A stretch of 64,000 nt of DNA, taken from Serripes groenlandicus. Taxonomy: Eukaryota > Mollusca > Bivalvia > Cardiida > Cardiidae. Where the stretch lies: positions 46,450,794 to 46,514,793 of the forward strand of contig JASEVX010000001.1 of the NCBI GenBank assembly GCA_031761405.1, in the 5' to 3' direction. Shown here piece by piece: positions 33,488 through 44,347 of this stretch (position 1 is its first letter; the number at the start of each line of letters is the position of its first letter). The notes under the pieces were generated by a model that saw only the letters and a program-made list of their open reading frames with translations, had not been told where the DNA came from and did no database searches. The position numbers and the translations under genes are program-made.

Positions 33488-36400
33488 TCTTAGCTGTAGA
33501 CGCGTGTTTGAACAGCGCGACCTGCCTTATCCCCAGTCAGTAGCGGAGTGCTCACTTGAAACAAGGTTAGCACTTCGCTGTGTAGGCGGGTTTTAACAGC
33601 GGGACCTGCATTTTCCCAGCCAGAAGCGGAAAGCTCGCTTGAAACAAGGCCAGCACTTCGCCGTAGACGCGAGTTTAAACAGCGGGACCTGTCTTATAGC
33701 AAACTTCGGCCCCGGCCAATAGCGGAGTGCTTACTTAAACAAGGCCAGCACTTCGCTGTGGACGCGAGTTTTAACAGCGGGACCTGAATTTCCCCCAGCC
33801 AGTAGCGGAGTGCTGGAGACGCGTGTTTTAACAGCGGGACCTGCCTTCTAGCAAAATTCGGCCCCGGCGCACATTTCCTCAGTCAGTAGCGGAATGCTCG
33901 CTTGAAACGAGGCCAGCACTTCCCTGTGTAGGAGGTTTTAAACAGCGGGACCTGCCTTATAGCAAATTCGGCCACATTCTCTCGGCCAGTAGCGGAGTGC
34001 TCGCTTGAAACAAGGCAAGCGCTTCGCTCTGTACGCGTGTTTTAACAGCGGGACCTGCATTTCCCCCAGCCACTAGCGGAGTGCTCGCTTGAAACAAGGC
34101 CAGCACTTCGCTGTAGACGCGTGTTTAAACAGTGGGACCTGCCTTATAGCAAAATTCGGCCCCGGCGCACATTTCCCCAGTCAGTAGTGGAGTGTTCGCT
34201 TGAAACGAGGCCAGCACTTCCCTGTGTAGGCTGGCTTTAACAGCGGGACCTGCCTTATAGCAAAATTAGGCCCCGGCGCACATATCCCCTATCAGTAGCA
34301 ATAATATGCTATAAGACGGTCCCGCCGTCTACCCACGCTTACGGCGTAGGCTGGCTTTAACAGCGGGACCTGCCTTATAGCAAAATTAGGCCCCGGCGCA
34401 CATATCCCCGGTCAGTAGCGAAGTGCTCGCGTGAAACAAGGCCAGCACTTCGCCGTAAGCGCGGGTATACGGCGTGACCTGCCTTATAGCAAACTCGGTC
34501 CCGGTTCAATTTCCCCCGACCAACGGCCGAGTGCTCGCTTGAAACAAAGCCAGCACTTCGCCGTAAGCGCAGGTAGACGGCGGGACCTGCCGTATAGCAT
34601 ATGCGGCCATGGCTCACATTGCCCATAACAGCGGCCGAATGCTCGCTGGAAACAGGGCCAGCACTTCGCCGTAAGCGCGGGTAGACGACGGGTCCTGCCT
34701 TATAGCAAATGCGGCCCGGCACACATTTCCCCAACCAACAGCGGAGTGCTACCTTGAAACAAGGCCAGCACGTCTTCGTAAGTGCGGGTTGACGGCGGGA
34801 CTTGTCTTATAGCAGATGCGGCCACGGCTCAAATTTCCCCTACTAGCAGCGGACTGCTCGCTTGAAACAAGGCCAGCATTTCTTCGTAAGTGCGGGTAGA
34901 CGGCGGGACCTGCCTTATATCAAATGCGGCCCCGGCCTGCACTTCACCGTAAGCGCGGGTAGACGGCGGGACCTGTCTTATATCATATGCGGCCATGGCT
35001 CACATTTCCCATAACAGCGGCCGAATGCTCGATGGAAACAGGGCCAGCACTTCGCCGTAAGCACGGGTAGACGACGGGTCCTGCCTTATAAAAAATCAAG
35101 ACCCGGCTGACATTTCCCCTAACATCAGCCGAATGCTCGCTGGAAACAGGGACAGCACTTCACTGTAAGCGCGGTTAGACGGCTGGACCGTAAAGCATAT
35201 GCGGCCATGGCTCACATTGCCCATAACAGCGGTCGAATGCTCGCTGGAAACCGGGCCAGCACTTCGCCGTAAGCGCGGGTAGACGACGGGTCCTGGCTTA
35301 TAGCAAGTGCGGCCTCGGCTCACATTTCCCCAACCAACAGCGGAGTGCTACCTTGAAACAAGGCCAGCACTTCGCCATAAGCGCGGTGACGGTGCGACCT
35401 GCCTTATAGCATATGCGGCCACGGCTCATATTTCCCCTACTAGCAGCGCACTGCTCGCTTGAAACAAGGCCAGCACGTACCCGTAAGTGCGGGTAGACGG
35501 CGGGACCTGCCTTATAGCATATACGGCCACACGGCTCACATTTCCTCTACTAGCAGCCAAGTGCTCGCTTGAAACAAGGCCAGCACTTCGCCCTAAGCGC
35601 AGGTAGACGGCGGGACCTGCCTTGTAGTATATGCGGACACGGCTCACAGTTCTCCGGCCAGCAGCCGAGTGCTCGCTTGAAACAAGGGCAGCACTTCGCT
35701 GCGAGCGCAGGTAGACGGCGGGACCTGCCTTATAGCATATGCAGCCCCGGCTAGCAGCTGAGTGCTCGCTCGAAGCAAAGCCAGCACTTCGTTGTAAGCG
35801 CGGGTAGACGGCGGGACCTGCCTTATAGCATTTGCGGCCCCGACTAACATTTCCACAGCCAGCAGCCGAGGGCTCGCTTGAAACAAAGTCAGCACTTCAC
35901 CGTATGCGCGGGTATACGGCGGGACCTGTCTTATAGCATATGCGACCACGGCTCACATTTCTCCTTCCATCAGCGTTCTGCTCGTTTGAAACAAGGCCAG
36001 CACTTTGCGGGTAGACGGCGGGACCTGCCTTATAGCATATGCGGCCCCGGCTCACATTTCCCCAACCAACAGCGGAGTGCTACCTTGCAACAAGGCCAGC
36101 ACTTCGTCGTAAGCGCGGGTAGACGGCTGGACCTGCCTTATAGCATATGCGGCCACGGCTCACATTCCCCCTACTAGCAGCAGAGTGCTCGCTTGAAACA
36201 AAACCAGCATTTCACCGTATGCGAGGGTAGACGGTGCGACCTGCCTTATAGCATATGCGGCCACGGCTCATATTTCCCCTACTAGCAGCGAAGTGCTCGC
36301 TTGAAACAAGGCCAGCACTTTGCGGTAAGCGCGGGTAGACGGCGGGACCTGCCTGATAGGATATGCGTACCCGACTCACATTTCCCCGTCCAGCAGACGA

Positions 36401-36905
36401 GGGCTCGCTTGAAACAAGGACGCACTTCGATGCAAGCGCGGGTAGACGGCGGGACCTGCCTTATAGCATATGCGGCCCCGACTAGCAGATAAGTGCTCGC
36501 TAGAAGCAAAGCCAGCACCTCGTCGTAAGCGCAGGTAGACGGCGGGACCTGCCTTACAGCATATGCGGCTCCGACTAACATTTCCTCGGCCAGCAGCCGA
36601 GTGCTCGCTTGAAACAAGGACGCACTTCGATGCAAGCGCGGGTAGACGGCGGGACCTGCCTTATAGCATATGCGGCCCCGACTAGCAGATAAGTGCTCGC
36701 TAGAAGCAAAGCCAGCACCTCGTCGTAAGCGCAGGTAGACGGCGGGACCTGCCTTACAGCATATGCGGCTCCGACTAACATTTCCTCGGCCAGCAGCCGA
36801 GTGCTCGCTTGAAACAAAACCAGCACTTCACCGTATGCGCGGGTAGACGGCGGGACCTGTCTTATAGCATATACGGCCACGGCTCACATTTCCCCTACCA
36901 GCAAT
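33488..36905. repeat. GC-rich satellite block 1, ~108-bp monomers
   Basis: About thirty monomers, most spaced 93-120 bp (for example cgggacctg at 35501, 35611, 35719, 35812 and 35920). Monomer core: gtagacggcgggacctgcct, tatagcatatgcggcc, cacatttccccta, gtgctcgcttgaaacaaggc, cagcacttcg. Each monomer can form the hairpin (g)aagtgct...agcactt(c) around cgcttgaaacaaggcc. Two subtypes: 33488-34300 (gacgcgtgtttaaacagcgg) and 34350-36905 (aagcgcgggtagacggcggg). 36421-36620 is repeated exactly at 36621-36800 (200-bp two-monomer unit). Open frames on both strands arise because 108 is a multiple of three. Confidence 0.9.
34306..34346. repeat. Inverted satellite segment at the subtype junction
   Basis: gctataagacggtcccgccg, tctacccacgcttacgg is the reverse complement of the monomer core. 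It is the only inverted piece seen in the array, and sits where the two subtypes meet. It is bracketed by a copy of gtaggctggctttaacagcg at 34226 and 34346 (120-bp spacing). Confidence 0.75.
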
Positions 36906-36916
36906 CTTGTCGGTTT

Positions 36917-37293
36917 AAGTGAAGCTTCCGTAAGAAAGCCATATAACACATGGTAAGGTGAACTGGCAGACGTGAACAACTGTCCCATTCTGATATCACC
37001 AATGCCCTATTGAATCTGGACCTTAAATGGGGCCCGGGTCCTTCGTGCAAGCTTTTAAGACGTACCTACTACTTTCGACCTTTGTGCGGAGATGTAAATT
37101 GTAATCACCGACTTTTATTTTCATCGATATTAATGTGTCGTTTATCCCACCACGTTATTAAAAAATGAAAAATATATATACATCACAATAATTTACATCT
37201 TTGCACAGTAGTCAATATTGTCTAAAACAACTAAGTTTGATGAACCCAGCTGTAATACGTTTCGGGTAATCACATAATCCAGTTTTTAAGACA
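36917..37293. repeat. Spacer copy 1 between satellite blocks
   Basis: Non-satellite DNA starting gaagcttccgtaagaaagcc, running through ccgacttttattttcatcga and tcaatattgtctaaaacaac, and ending ccagtttttaagacagac. It is repeated after block 2 at 38331-38673 with high identity and several indels. Confidence 0.8.
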
Positions 37294-38221
37294 GACTTCA
37301 CTGTAAGCGCGGGTAAACGGCGGAACCTGCCTTATAGCATATGCGGCTACGGCTCATATTTCCCGTACCAGCAGCGGACTGCTCGATTGAAACAAGGCCA
37401 GCACTTCGCCGTAAGCGTGGAAAGACGAAGGGACCTCTGCCTTATAGCATATGCGTTCCCGACTCACATTTCCCCGTCCAGCAGCCGAGTGCTCGATTGA
37501 AACAAGGCCAACACTTCGCTGTGAGCGCGGGTAGACAACGGGACCTACCTTATATCATATGTGTGAACGGCTCGCATTTCCCCTACCAGCAGCGGACTGC
37601 TCGTTTGAAACACGGCCAGTAATTCGCCGTTAGCGCGGGTAGACGGCGGGACCCGGCTTACGAAATATGCGGCAACGGCTCGCATTTCCCCTACCAGCAG
37701 CGGACTGCTCGTTTGAAACAAGGCCAGCACTTCACCGTATGCGCGCGTAAACGGCGGAATCTGCCTTATAGCATATGCGGCTACGGCTCGCATTTCACCT
37801 ACCAGCACTTCGCCGTAAGCGCGGATATTTCCCCTACTAACAGCGGACTGCTCGATTGAAACAGCGCAGGTAGACGACGGGACCTCTGCCTTATAGCATA
37901 TGCGTTCCCGACTCACATTTCCCCGTCCAGCAGCCGAGTGCTCGATTGAAACAAGGCCAGCACTTCGCTGTGAGCGCGGGTAGACGGCGGCCCCGGCTAT
38001 CAACACGGGTGTCTTATAGCATATGCGGGAACGGCTCGCATTTTCCCTACCAGCAGCGGACTGCTCGTTTGAAACAAGGCCAGTACTTTGCCGTTAGCGC
38101 GGGTAGACGGCGGCAACGGCTCGCATTTCCCCTACTAGCAGCGGACTGCTCGTTTGAAACAAGGCCAGCACTTCACCGTAAGCGCGGGACCTCTGCCTTA
38201 TAGCATATGCAGCAGCGGACT
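37294..38221. repeat. GC-rich satellite block 2
   Basis: About eight to nine monomers of the second subtype (gtaagcgcgggtaaacggcg; ctaccagcagcggactgctc), with larger deletions and a few unit-internal joins (near 37808, 37960 and 38110). More rearranged than block 1. Confidence 0.85.
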
Positions 38222-38330
38222 AGAATGCATTTAAATTAGTTGGTTGTCAAAGTTTAGGTATGAATGCTAAAAAAAATTCCATATCCTGTCATGTTATATT
38301 TGTCGTAATCAATACATAATCAGGTGCCCA

Positions 38331-38673
38331 CTTAACGCTTCCGTAAGAAAGCCCTAATGGCAAGTTGAACAACTGTCCCGTTCTGATATCATGTTTACTC
38401 CCCCATGGACCTTAAATGGGGGCCGGGTCGTTCCTGCAAACTTTTAAGACTTTCGACATTTGTGCAGAGATATAAATTGTTATCACCGACTTTTATTTTC
38501 ATCGATATTAATGTGTCGTTTATCCCACCACGTTATTAAAAAATGAAAATATATATACATCACAATAACTTACATCTTTGCACAGTAGTCAATATTGTCG
38601 AGAACAACTAAGTTTGATGAACCCAGCTGTAATACGTTTCGGTTAATCAAATAATCCAGTTTTTAAGACAGAC
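38331..38673. repeat. Spacer copy 2 after satellite block 2
   Basis: acgcttccgtaagaaagccc, then the same internal landmarks as 36917-37293, ending ccagtttttaagacagac. It shows the unit [satellite + spacer] is itself duplicated in tandem. Confidence 0.8.
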
Positions 38674-38942
38674 GAACGGAGAAAATGGAAGGGGACTAAC
38701 AAATGATAGATTCAAAGTTAACACAAATTTGTGATAGCAAAATCTTTGAATTTAATCATGAAAATATAATTTAATTTGAAAAGAGACTATTAGCCGCATA
38801 CAAGGCATGTCCATAATGACATCCCCATATAACGTTGCCCAGTGCCGCCAGGGTCAAATATAGACCCATCCTTGGAGGCCAGTCCCGTGGCACCATCTGA
38901 AACATAAATACATTAGGCATGGATAAAACACACATACATAAT
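38674..38942. other. Non-coding stretch
   Basis: Nothing supported; shorter than 300 bp but marks the satellite/HE boundary. Confidence 0.35.
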
Positions 38943-39793
38943 GAACAAGAGGGCCAAGATGGCCCCAAATCGATAACCTGAGTAATAATAGTAGCAAATG
39001 TGTATTTGCCAATATCAGGTATAATTTGATAATGTTATTCAATCAATCAACATAGCTTGAACAACTGAGAAGGTCACTCAAGGAACATTATTACTTAATT
39101 ATCTTAAAATATGATGAGCAAATTCAGAGGAGACCAATTTAGGCATTTTGCCCCCTTTCTGACCAAGCAGCAACCGAAGTTCATAATGGTATCTAAATCT
39201 TTGAACAATTTTATAGTGAACTAGGAGATGTCATTTGATGCAAAAAGTTAATTTAACACATTTTCTGATGCCGCTTAGTTGCTATGTCTTTCAACTAATC
39301 AATTTGACTTGAAAAAGTATGTAGAGGCTCAATGAAAGAACATTTCTACAACATTTTTTTGAAATCGGACATGCACTTTCATAAGGATGGATTATTAAAG
39401 TTTTGTCATTTTGCCATTTTACTGATGCAACCTGGTTGCCATTGTTTTCAGCCAATCAATATGGCTTGAATACTTTTTGTAGAGGGTAACCCAAGGGACA
39501 TTTCTATCAAATTATATTGGAATCCGAAAAGCAGATTCAGAGGTGAAGAATTTTAAAGTTTGGACATTTTGCCCCCTTTCTGATGCCACAACAAAAGTTC
39601 TCAGTGGAATTTAAATCCTTGAACAATTTTGAATAGTACCACCAAAATAACATTCCTTTGAAGTTTGGTTGAAATTGTTCCTGTGGTTAAAAAAAGGAGG
39701 AGAAGATGTTTAAAGCTAAAAGTTAACAACGGACATCGATGGACAGTGATCAGAATAGATCACCTCGAGCCTTCGGCTCAGGTGATCTAAAAA
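38943..39793 (-). mobile_element. HE element, - orientation
   Basis: On the + strand it starts aacaagagggccaagatggc and ends cgagccttcggctcaggtga, tctaaaaa, i.e. both HE ends inverted. The interior (ggcattttgccccctttctg; agccaatcaatatggcttga) is a type 5, shared with 48703-49162. Confidence 0.75.
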
Positions 39794-39887
39794 TACTCAT
39801 AACAATGTATGTTAAATGTTTTTTCAAGATGCAATATATACAGGAAACAGTTACATTTAAGATGACAACATGTTGATATATGACTTA

Positions 39888-40802
39888 AAACAAGTTAATG
39901 TCGTATTGCAAGCAACACATAAGTCCCCTACCGGACGAGGACAGCACATTGTGTATTGTATGTGCATTTGTTGACAAAAACAACAATGCACTGCATACAT
40001 TTTGGATACAGTCCTATCAAATATTTCTCATTTCGACCTTTAAGTGTGACCTGGACCTTCAAGTTACAGGCCCGTGTCTTGTGCGCCACATGTCACCTGA
40101 TCATGGTGAACATGTGTGCCCAGTAACTTGGGAATTCTGTGATGCATGGTTTCTCCTTTCGACCTTTGACCTTTAAGTGTGACCTTGACGTACAGGCCTG
40201 TGTTTTGTGTGCCACCTGATCATGGTGAACATGTGTGCCCTGTAACATGAGAATCCTATGATGCATGGTTGAGATTCGGGCCAGACAAGGTAGTCCTATC
40301 AAACAGTACTCATTTTGACCTCTAAATGTGACCTTGACATTTGAGGTACAGGCCTGGGTCCTGAGAGTGATATGCTGCCTCATCATATCTTTGTGCCAAT
40401 TTTCATGGAAATCCTATGATGCATGGTTGAGATACGGTGGGACAAGGTAGTCCTATCAAACAGTACTCATTTTGACCTTTGACCTCTAAGTGTGACCTTT
40501 ACATTTGAGGTGAACATGTGTGCCAAGTAACTTTGGAATCCTATGAGGCATGGTTGAGATGTGAGCCGGACAAGGTAGTCCTATCAAATGGTACTCATTT
40601 TGACCTTGACATTTGAGGTACAGGCCTGGGTCTTGTGCGCGACACGCCTCCTCATCATGGTGAACGTTTGTGCAAAGTTTCTTTCAAATCCTATTATGCA
40701 TTGTTAAGATGCGGGCCAGACAAGGTTAGGTGTGACTGACAGACAGATGTAATCGACCAAACCTATAGTCCCCAAACCGATCTTCGATCGGTAAGGGACT
40801 TA
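39888..40802 (-). mobile_element. 'tgtcaaggtcacact' repeat, - orientation, with terminal inverted repeats
   Basis: On the + strand the left end is ataagtcccctaccgga and the right end cgatcggtaagggacttat, which are mutually inverted. The interior holds about four units (tttgacctctaagtgtgacc; ttgaggtacaggcctgggtc; gatgcatggttgagat). A shorter MITE with the same ends is at 55139-55467. Confidence 0.75.
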
Positions 40803-40958
40803 TAATCACAGGAAACAATCTGAAACATAAAGACAGGTACATAATCAAAAATACAATGTATGTTAAATGGTGTATCAAGTTCATGTGCAATATATACAGT
40901 ATACTATAACCAGATATGTTGAAAAATTCCAATTAATAAATGAATGATCATAATTAGA

Positions 40959-42778
40959 ACAAGAGGACCATGATGGTCCTATATCGCTCACCTGATTTAA
41001 TCAAACTTAAAAAGTTTTCAGTGTTCTTTCCCCTATATGAGTATATGAAAAACAAGTGACCCCCGGGGAGGGGTAATTTTTGATCCCAGGGCTATAATTT
41101 GAACAATCTTGGTAGAGGTCTAGTAGGTGATGCTACATACTAAATATTTTTTTAGACAAGAATCTTTTGAAAGTTTTTTCCCTATCTATGTAAAGCAAGT
41201 GACCCACAGAGTGGGGTCATTTTGGCCCCAGGGCTATAATTTGAACAAGCTTGGTAGAGGTCCACTAGATGATGCTACATACCAAATATCTTTTAGACAA
41301 ACAAGTGACCCCTGGGGAGGGGTAAATTTTGACCCAAGGGCTTTAATTTGAACACTCTTGGTAAAGGTCAACTATATGATGCTACATACCCAATATCAAA
41401 GGCCAGGACCCTCTACTTTTATACTTTTAGACAAGAAGATTTTTAAGGTTTTTCCCCTATATGAGTCTATGTTAAACAAATGACCCTCAGGGAGGGGTCA
41501 TTTTTGACCCCAAGGCTATAATTTGAACAAACTTGGTAGAGGTCTACTAGATGATGCTACATACCAAATATCAAAGGCATTGGCCTTCTACTTTTAGACA
41601 AGAAGATTTTTAAAGTTTTTCCCCTATATGAGTCTATGTAAATCAATAGACCCCAGGGCTATAGTTTGAACAATCTTGGTAAAGGTCCACTAGATGATGC
41701 TACATACTCAATATCAAAGGCATGGGCCCTCTACTTTTGGACAAGAAGATTTTTAAAGTTTTTCCCCTATACGAGTCTATGTAAACATATGACCCTGGGG
41801 GAGGGGTCATTTTTGACCCCAGGGCTATAATTTGAACAATCTTGGTAGAGGTTCACTAGATGATGCTACATACCAAATATCATAGGCATGGGCCCTCTAC
41901 CTTTAGACGAGAAGATTTTTAAAGTTTTTCCCGTATATGAGTCTATGTAAAACAAGCGACCCCCGGGGAGGGGTCATTTTTGACCTCAGGGCTGTAATTT
42001 AAACAATCTTGGTAGAGGTTCACTAGATGATGCTACATACCGAATATCAAAGGCATGGGCCTTCTACTTTTAGTTTGTTTGTTTGTTTGGAGTTGAACGC
42101 CGATTTCAACAGCTTTGGTCATATCGCGGCGGTCAGTGCACCTACCCACGTTTTCCTGGCTTTCCCACACCAGTACTTACACAACATTCTTTCGAAGCCA
42201 CTGACTACTTTCTCACATAGATCAGAGGTGAGAGGCAATGGAAAAATCGCCCGAAAGAATGTCGCCGCAACCGGGTATCGAACCTGTGACCTCCAGATCA
42301 CGAGGCAGATACGCTACCAATTGAGCTACCCGGCCTTCTACTTTTAGACAAGAAGATTTTTTTAAAGTTTTTCCCTTATATGAGTCTATGTTAAACAAGT
42401 GACCCCCGGGGAGGGGTAATTTTTGACCCCAGGGCTATAATTTGAACAATCTTGGTAGAGGTTCACTAGACGATGCTACATACTAAATATCAAAGGCATG
42501 GGCCTTTTACTTTCAGACAAGAAGATTTTTTAAGTTTTGGTTAATTTCCCCCTTTTTGTTGCCGTGGCAGCCAAAGTTCTGCATGGAATAGAATTCTTTG
42601 AACAAGTTTGAAAGAGATCCACCCAAGGAACATTCCTGTAAAATTATTTTGAATTTGGTTAATTGGTGTAGGAGGAGAAGTCGTTTGTAGGAAAATGTGA
42701 ATGGACGGACGACGACGACGACGGACGGTGAGCGATCACAAAAACTCACCTTGCACTTTTTGCATAGGTGAGCTAAAA
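40959..42778 (-). mobile_element. HE element, - orientation, type 2 interior, split by a SINE
   Basis: On the + strand it starts aacaagaggaccatgatggt, cctatatcgctcacctgatt and ends cttgcactttttgcataggt, gagctaaaaag. The interior is the inverse of 15522-16665 (gacccccggggaggggtaat; tatgatgctacataccaaat). A SINE lies at 42073-42336. The last ~240 bp switches to another interior type, so the copy is chimeric. Confidence 0.8.
42073..42336 (-). mobile_element. Full-length tRNA-derived SINE with clear TSD
   Basis: (gttt)n tail on the left, tRNA head on the right (inverse of ggccgggtagctcaattggt; B box inverse tatcgaacctgtgacctcc). The sequence ttctacttttag is duplicated on both sides, in the middle of an HE unit that is otherwise continuous. 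The head is nearly tRNA-like and starts GGCCGGGTAGCTCA. Confidence 0.85.
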
Positions 42779-42956
42779 AGGAATGTAACAAAAATTCTAA
42801 ATTTATCTTAAATTCTTAAAATCAACCTAAACATCATGTGTTTTACATCAAAAGGAGGTCAGCATCTTTAGCATACAATGTGAAGAAGGGTATTAAATGT
42901 TATTGCATTCCAAATATGAAAGCCTTTACATAAGTACTTATTGAAAAGAAATTAAA

Positions 42957-43641
42957 AACAAGAGGGCCATGAGGCCCTGGATCGCTCACCTGAGAATTGG
43001 CTATTTAAGACTTAACTCTTTCAGCGCCAATGGCAATATGAGGTTTTTGACTGGCGGCAATGTTTGTTGATATCATCAAGACAATCATTCTGACAAAGTT
43101 TCAACATGCTGAAGCCCAAAATGCACCTTCCAAAGTGTTTACAAGATTAACCTTCAATCTGACCTAGTTTTTGACCCATATTCAAACTTCCAGAGTGTTT
43201 ACAAGATTTTCCATCAATTTGACCTAGTTTTTGACCCATATTCAAACTTGTTAAGCTGCTCAAGTCAAAAATTCAATCTCTATAGTGTTGACAAGATTGT
43301 TCTACAATTTGGCCTAGTGACCTAGTTTTTTATCTGACCTGGCCTAGATATCACTAAGACTAACATTCTGATAAAGTTTCAACATGCTCAAGTTTAAAAT
43401 GCGGCTTCCAGAGTGTTAACACGATTTTAATTTAATTTGATCTAGTGACCTAGTTGTGACCCCACTTGACCCAGTTTCGAACTTAGCCTAGATTTGATGG
43501 AGATAAATATTCCGATAAACTTTCATGGATGCAAAATGTTGCCTCTAGATTGTTAACAAGCAAATGTCGATGACGAATGACAGAAAAAAGGCGATCACAA
43601 AAACTCACCTTGAGCACTTTGTGCTCTGGTGAGCTAAGAAA
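42957..43641 (-). mobile_element. HE element, - orientation, type 3 interior
   Basis: On the + strand it starts aacaagagggccatgaggcc and ends tgagcactttgtgctctggt, gagctaag. The interior units (gttaacaagattttcc-like; tttgacctagtttttgaccc; atgctcaagtt) are inverse type 3. At 43012 a truncated TTAACTCTTTCAGCGCC MITE is embedded. Confidence 0.75.
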
Positions 43642-43734
43642 TGAAAATGCCAACTTGCCCTAATAAGGTCTTACATGTAATTATTTTCCAAACATGAAAG
43701 CCCTAGCATAAATATTTATTGAGAAGAAGAGAGC

Positions 43735-44088
43735 AATTTCTCCTTTGGCCACAATGTTTTCAACTTTATTTAACAATTAATCTTTAACCCTTTCCCTCAT
43801 ATAGACGCTTTCTGATGCCTTTGCATCAGACGTATTTTTGTAAACATTGTGACAAAAGAAGAAATTGTTCAAAACGAGCAAATTCTCTTTTTGACACAAT
43901 GTTTTCCACTTATAGTCATCGATTCTTTAAAAGAGATTTTCCATTTTTTAACAAAATATGTTCAAAGTCGTTTGCTGCAGAATTGCTGTATGAGGGAATG
44001 GTTATTGGAGATTTTCCAGGTTTTTGTCACTAGGTTTTCAAATTCGTCTGCTGCAGATTTTTTGTATGTGGGAAAGGGTTAACCACCC
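43735..44088. mobile_element. PAL family, one fragment plus one full copy
   Basis: 43735-43782 is a partial half. 43784-44082 runs TTAACCCTTTCCCTCATA to tatgtgggaaagggttaa, with inner ttctgctgcagat-type motifs on both sides. Confidence 0.65.
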
Positions 44089-44347
44089 AAAATCATGTTT
44101 TTTATATAAAAAACTAAAGGAAGGTCACACTAAGCATCTTCAGCATTCAATGTGAAGAAAGTTATAAGATGTAACTATATTCTAAATATGAAATACTTGG
44201 CACAAGTACTTATGAAAGAAAAATGCCAACTTGCTCTTAAACTTTAACAAGAGGCCGACACCTGGGCGAGTAGTAAAGCTCTCATCATTCCTTAAATAGT
44301 CGAGCTTAAAATTAGACAGAAACTGTAGAACAAACTGCATTTTTTTT
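44089..44347. other. 3' flank of KDZ ORF
   Basis: It contains an HE-like end (taacaagaggccgacacctg at 44247) and, directly after the ORF's stop on the - strand, an A-run of about ten (tttttttttt at 44340-44350 on the + strand). No AATAAA is visible on the - strand close to the stop. Confidence 0.4.

Noticed and set aside
34375..38203. Many repeat-rich frames on both strands in the satellite (e.g. units containing RRSAGPVSSEH or CVPDSHFP)
   Set aside because: The 108-bp monomer is a multiple of three and GC-rich, so frames stay open by chance. They occur on both strands and in several phases.
33488..38221. CRISPR-like array
   Set aside because: Monomers are contiguous and vary throughout; there are no short identical repeats with unique spacers, and the genome is eukaryotic.
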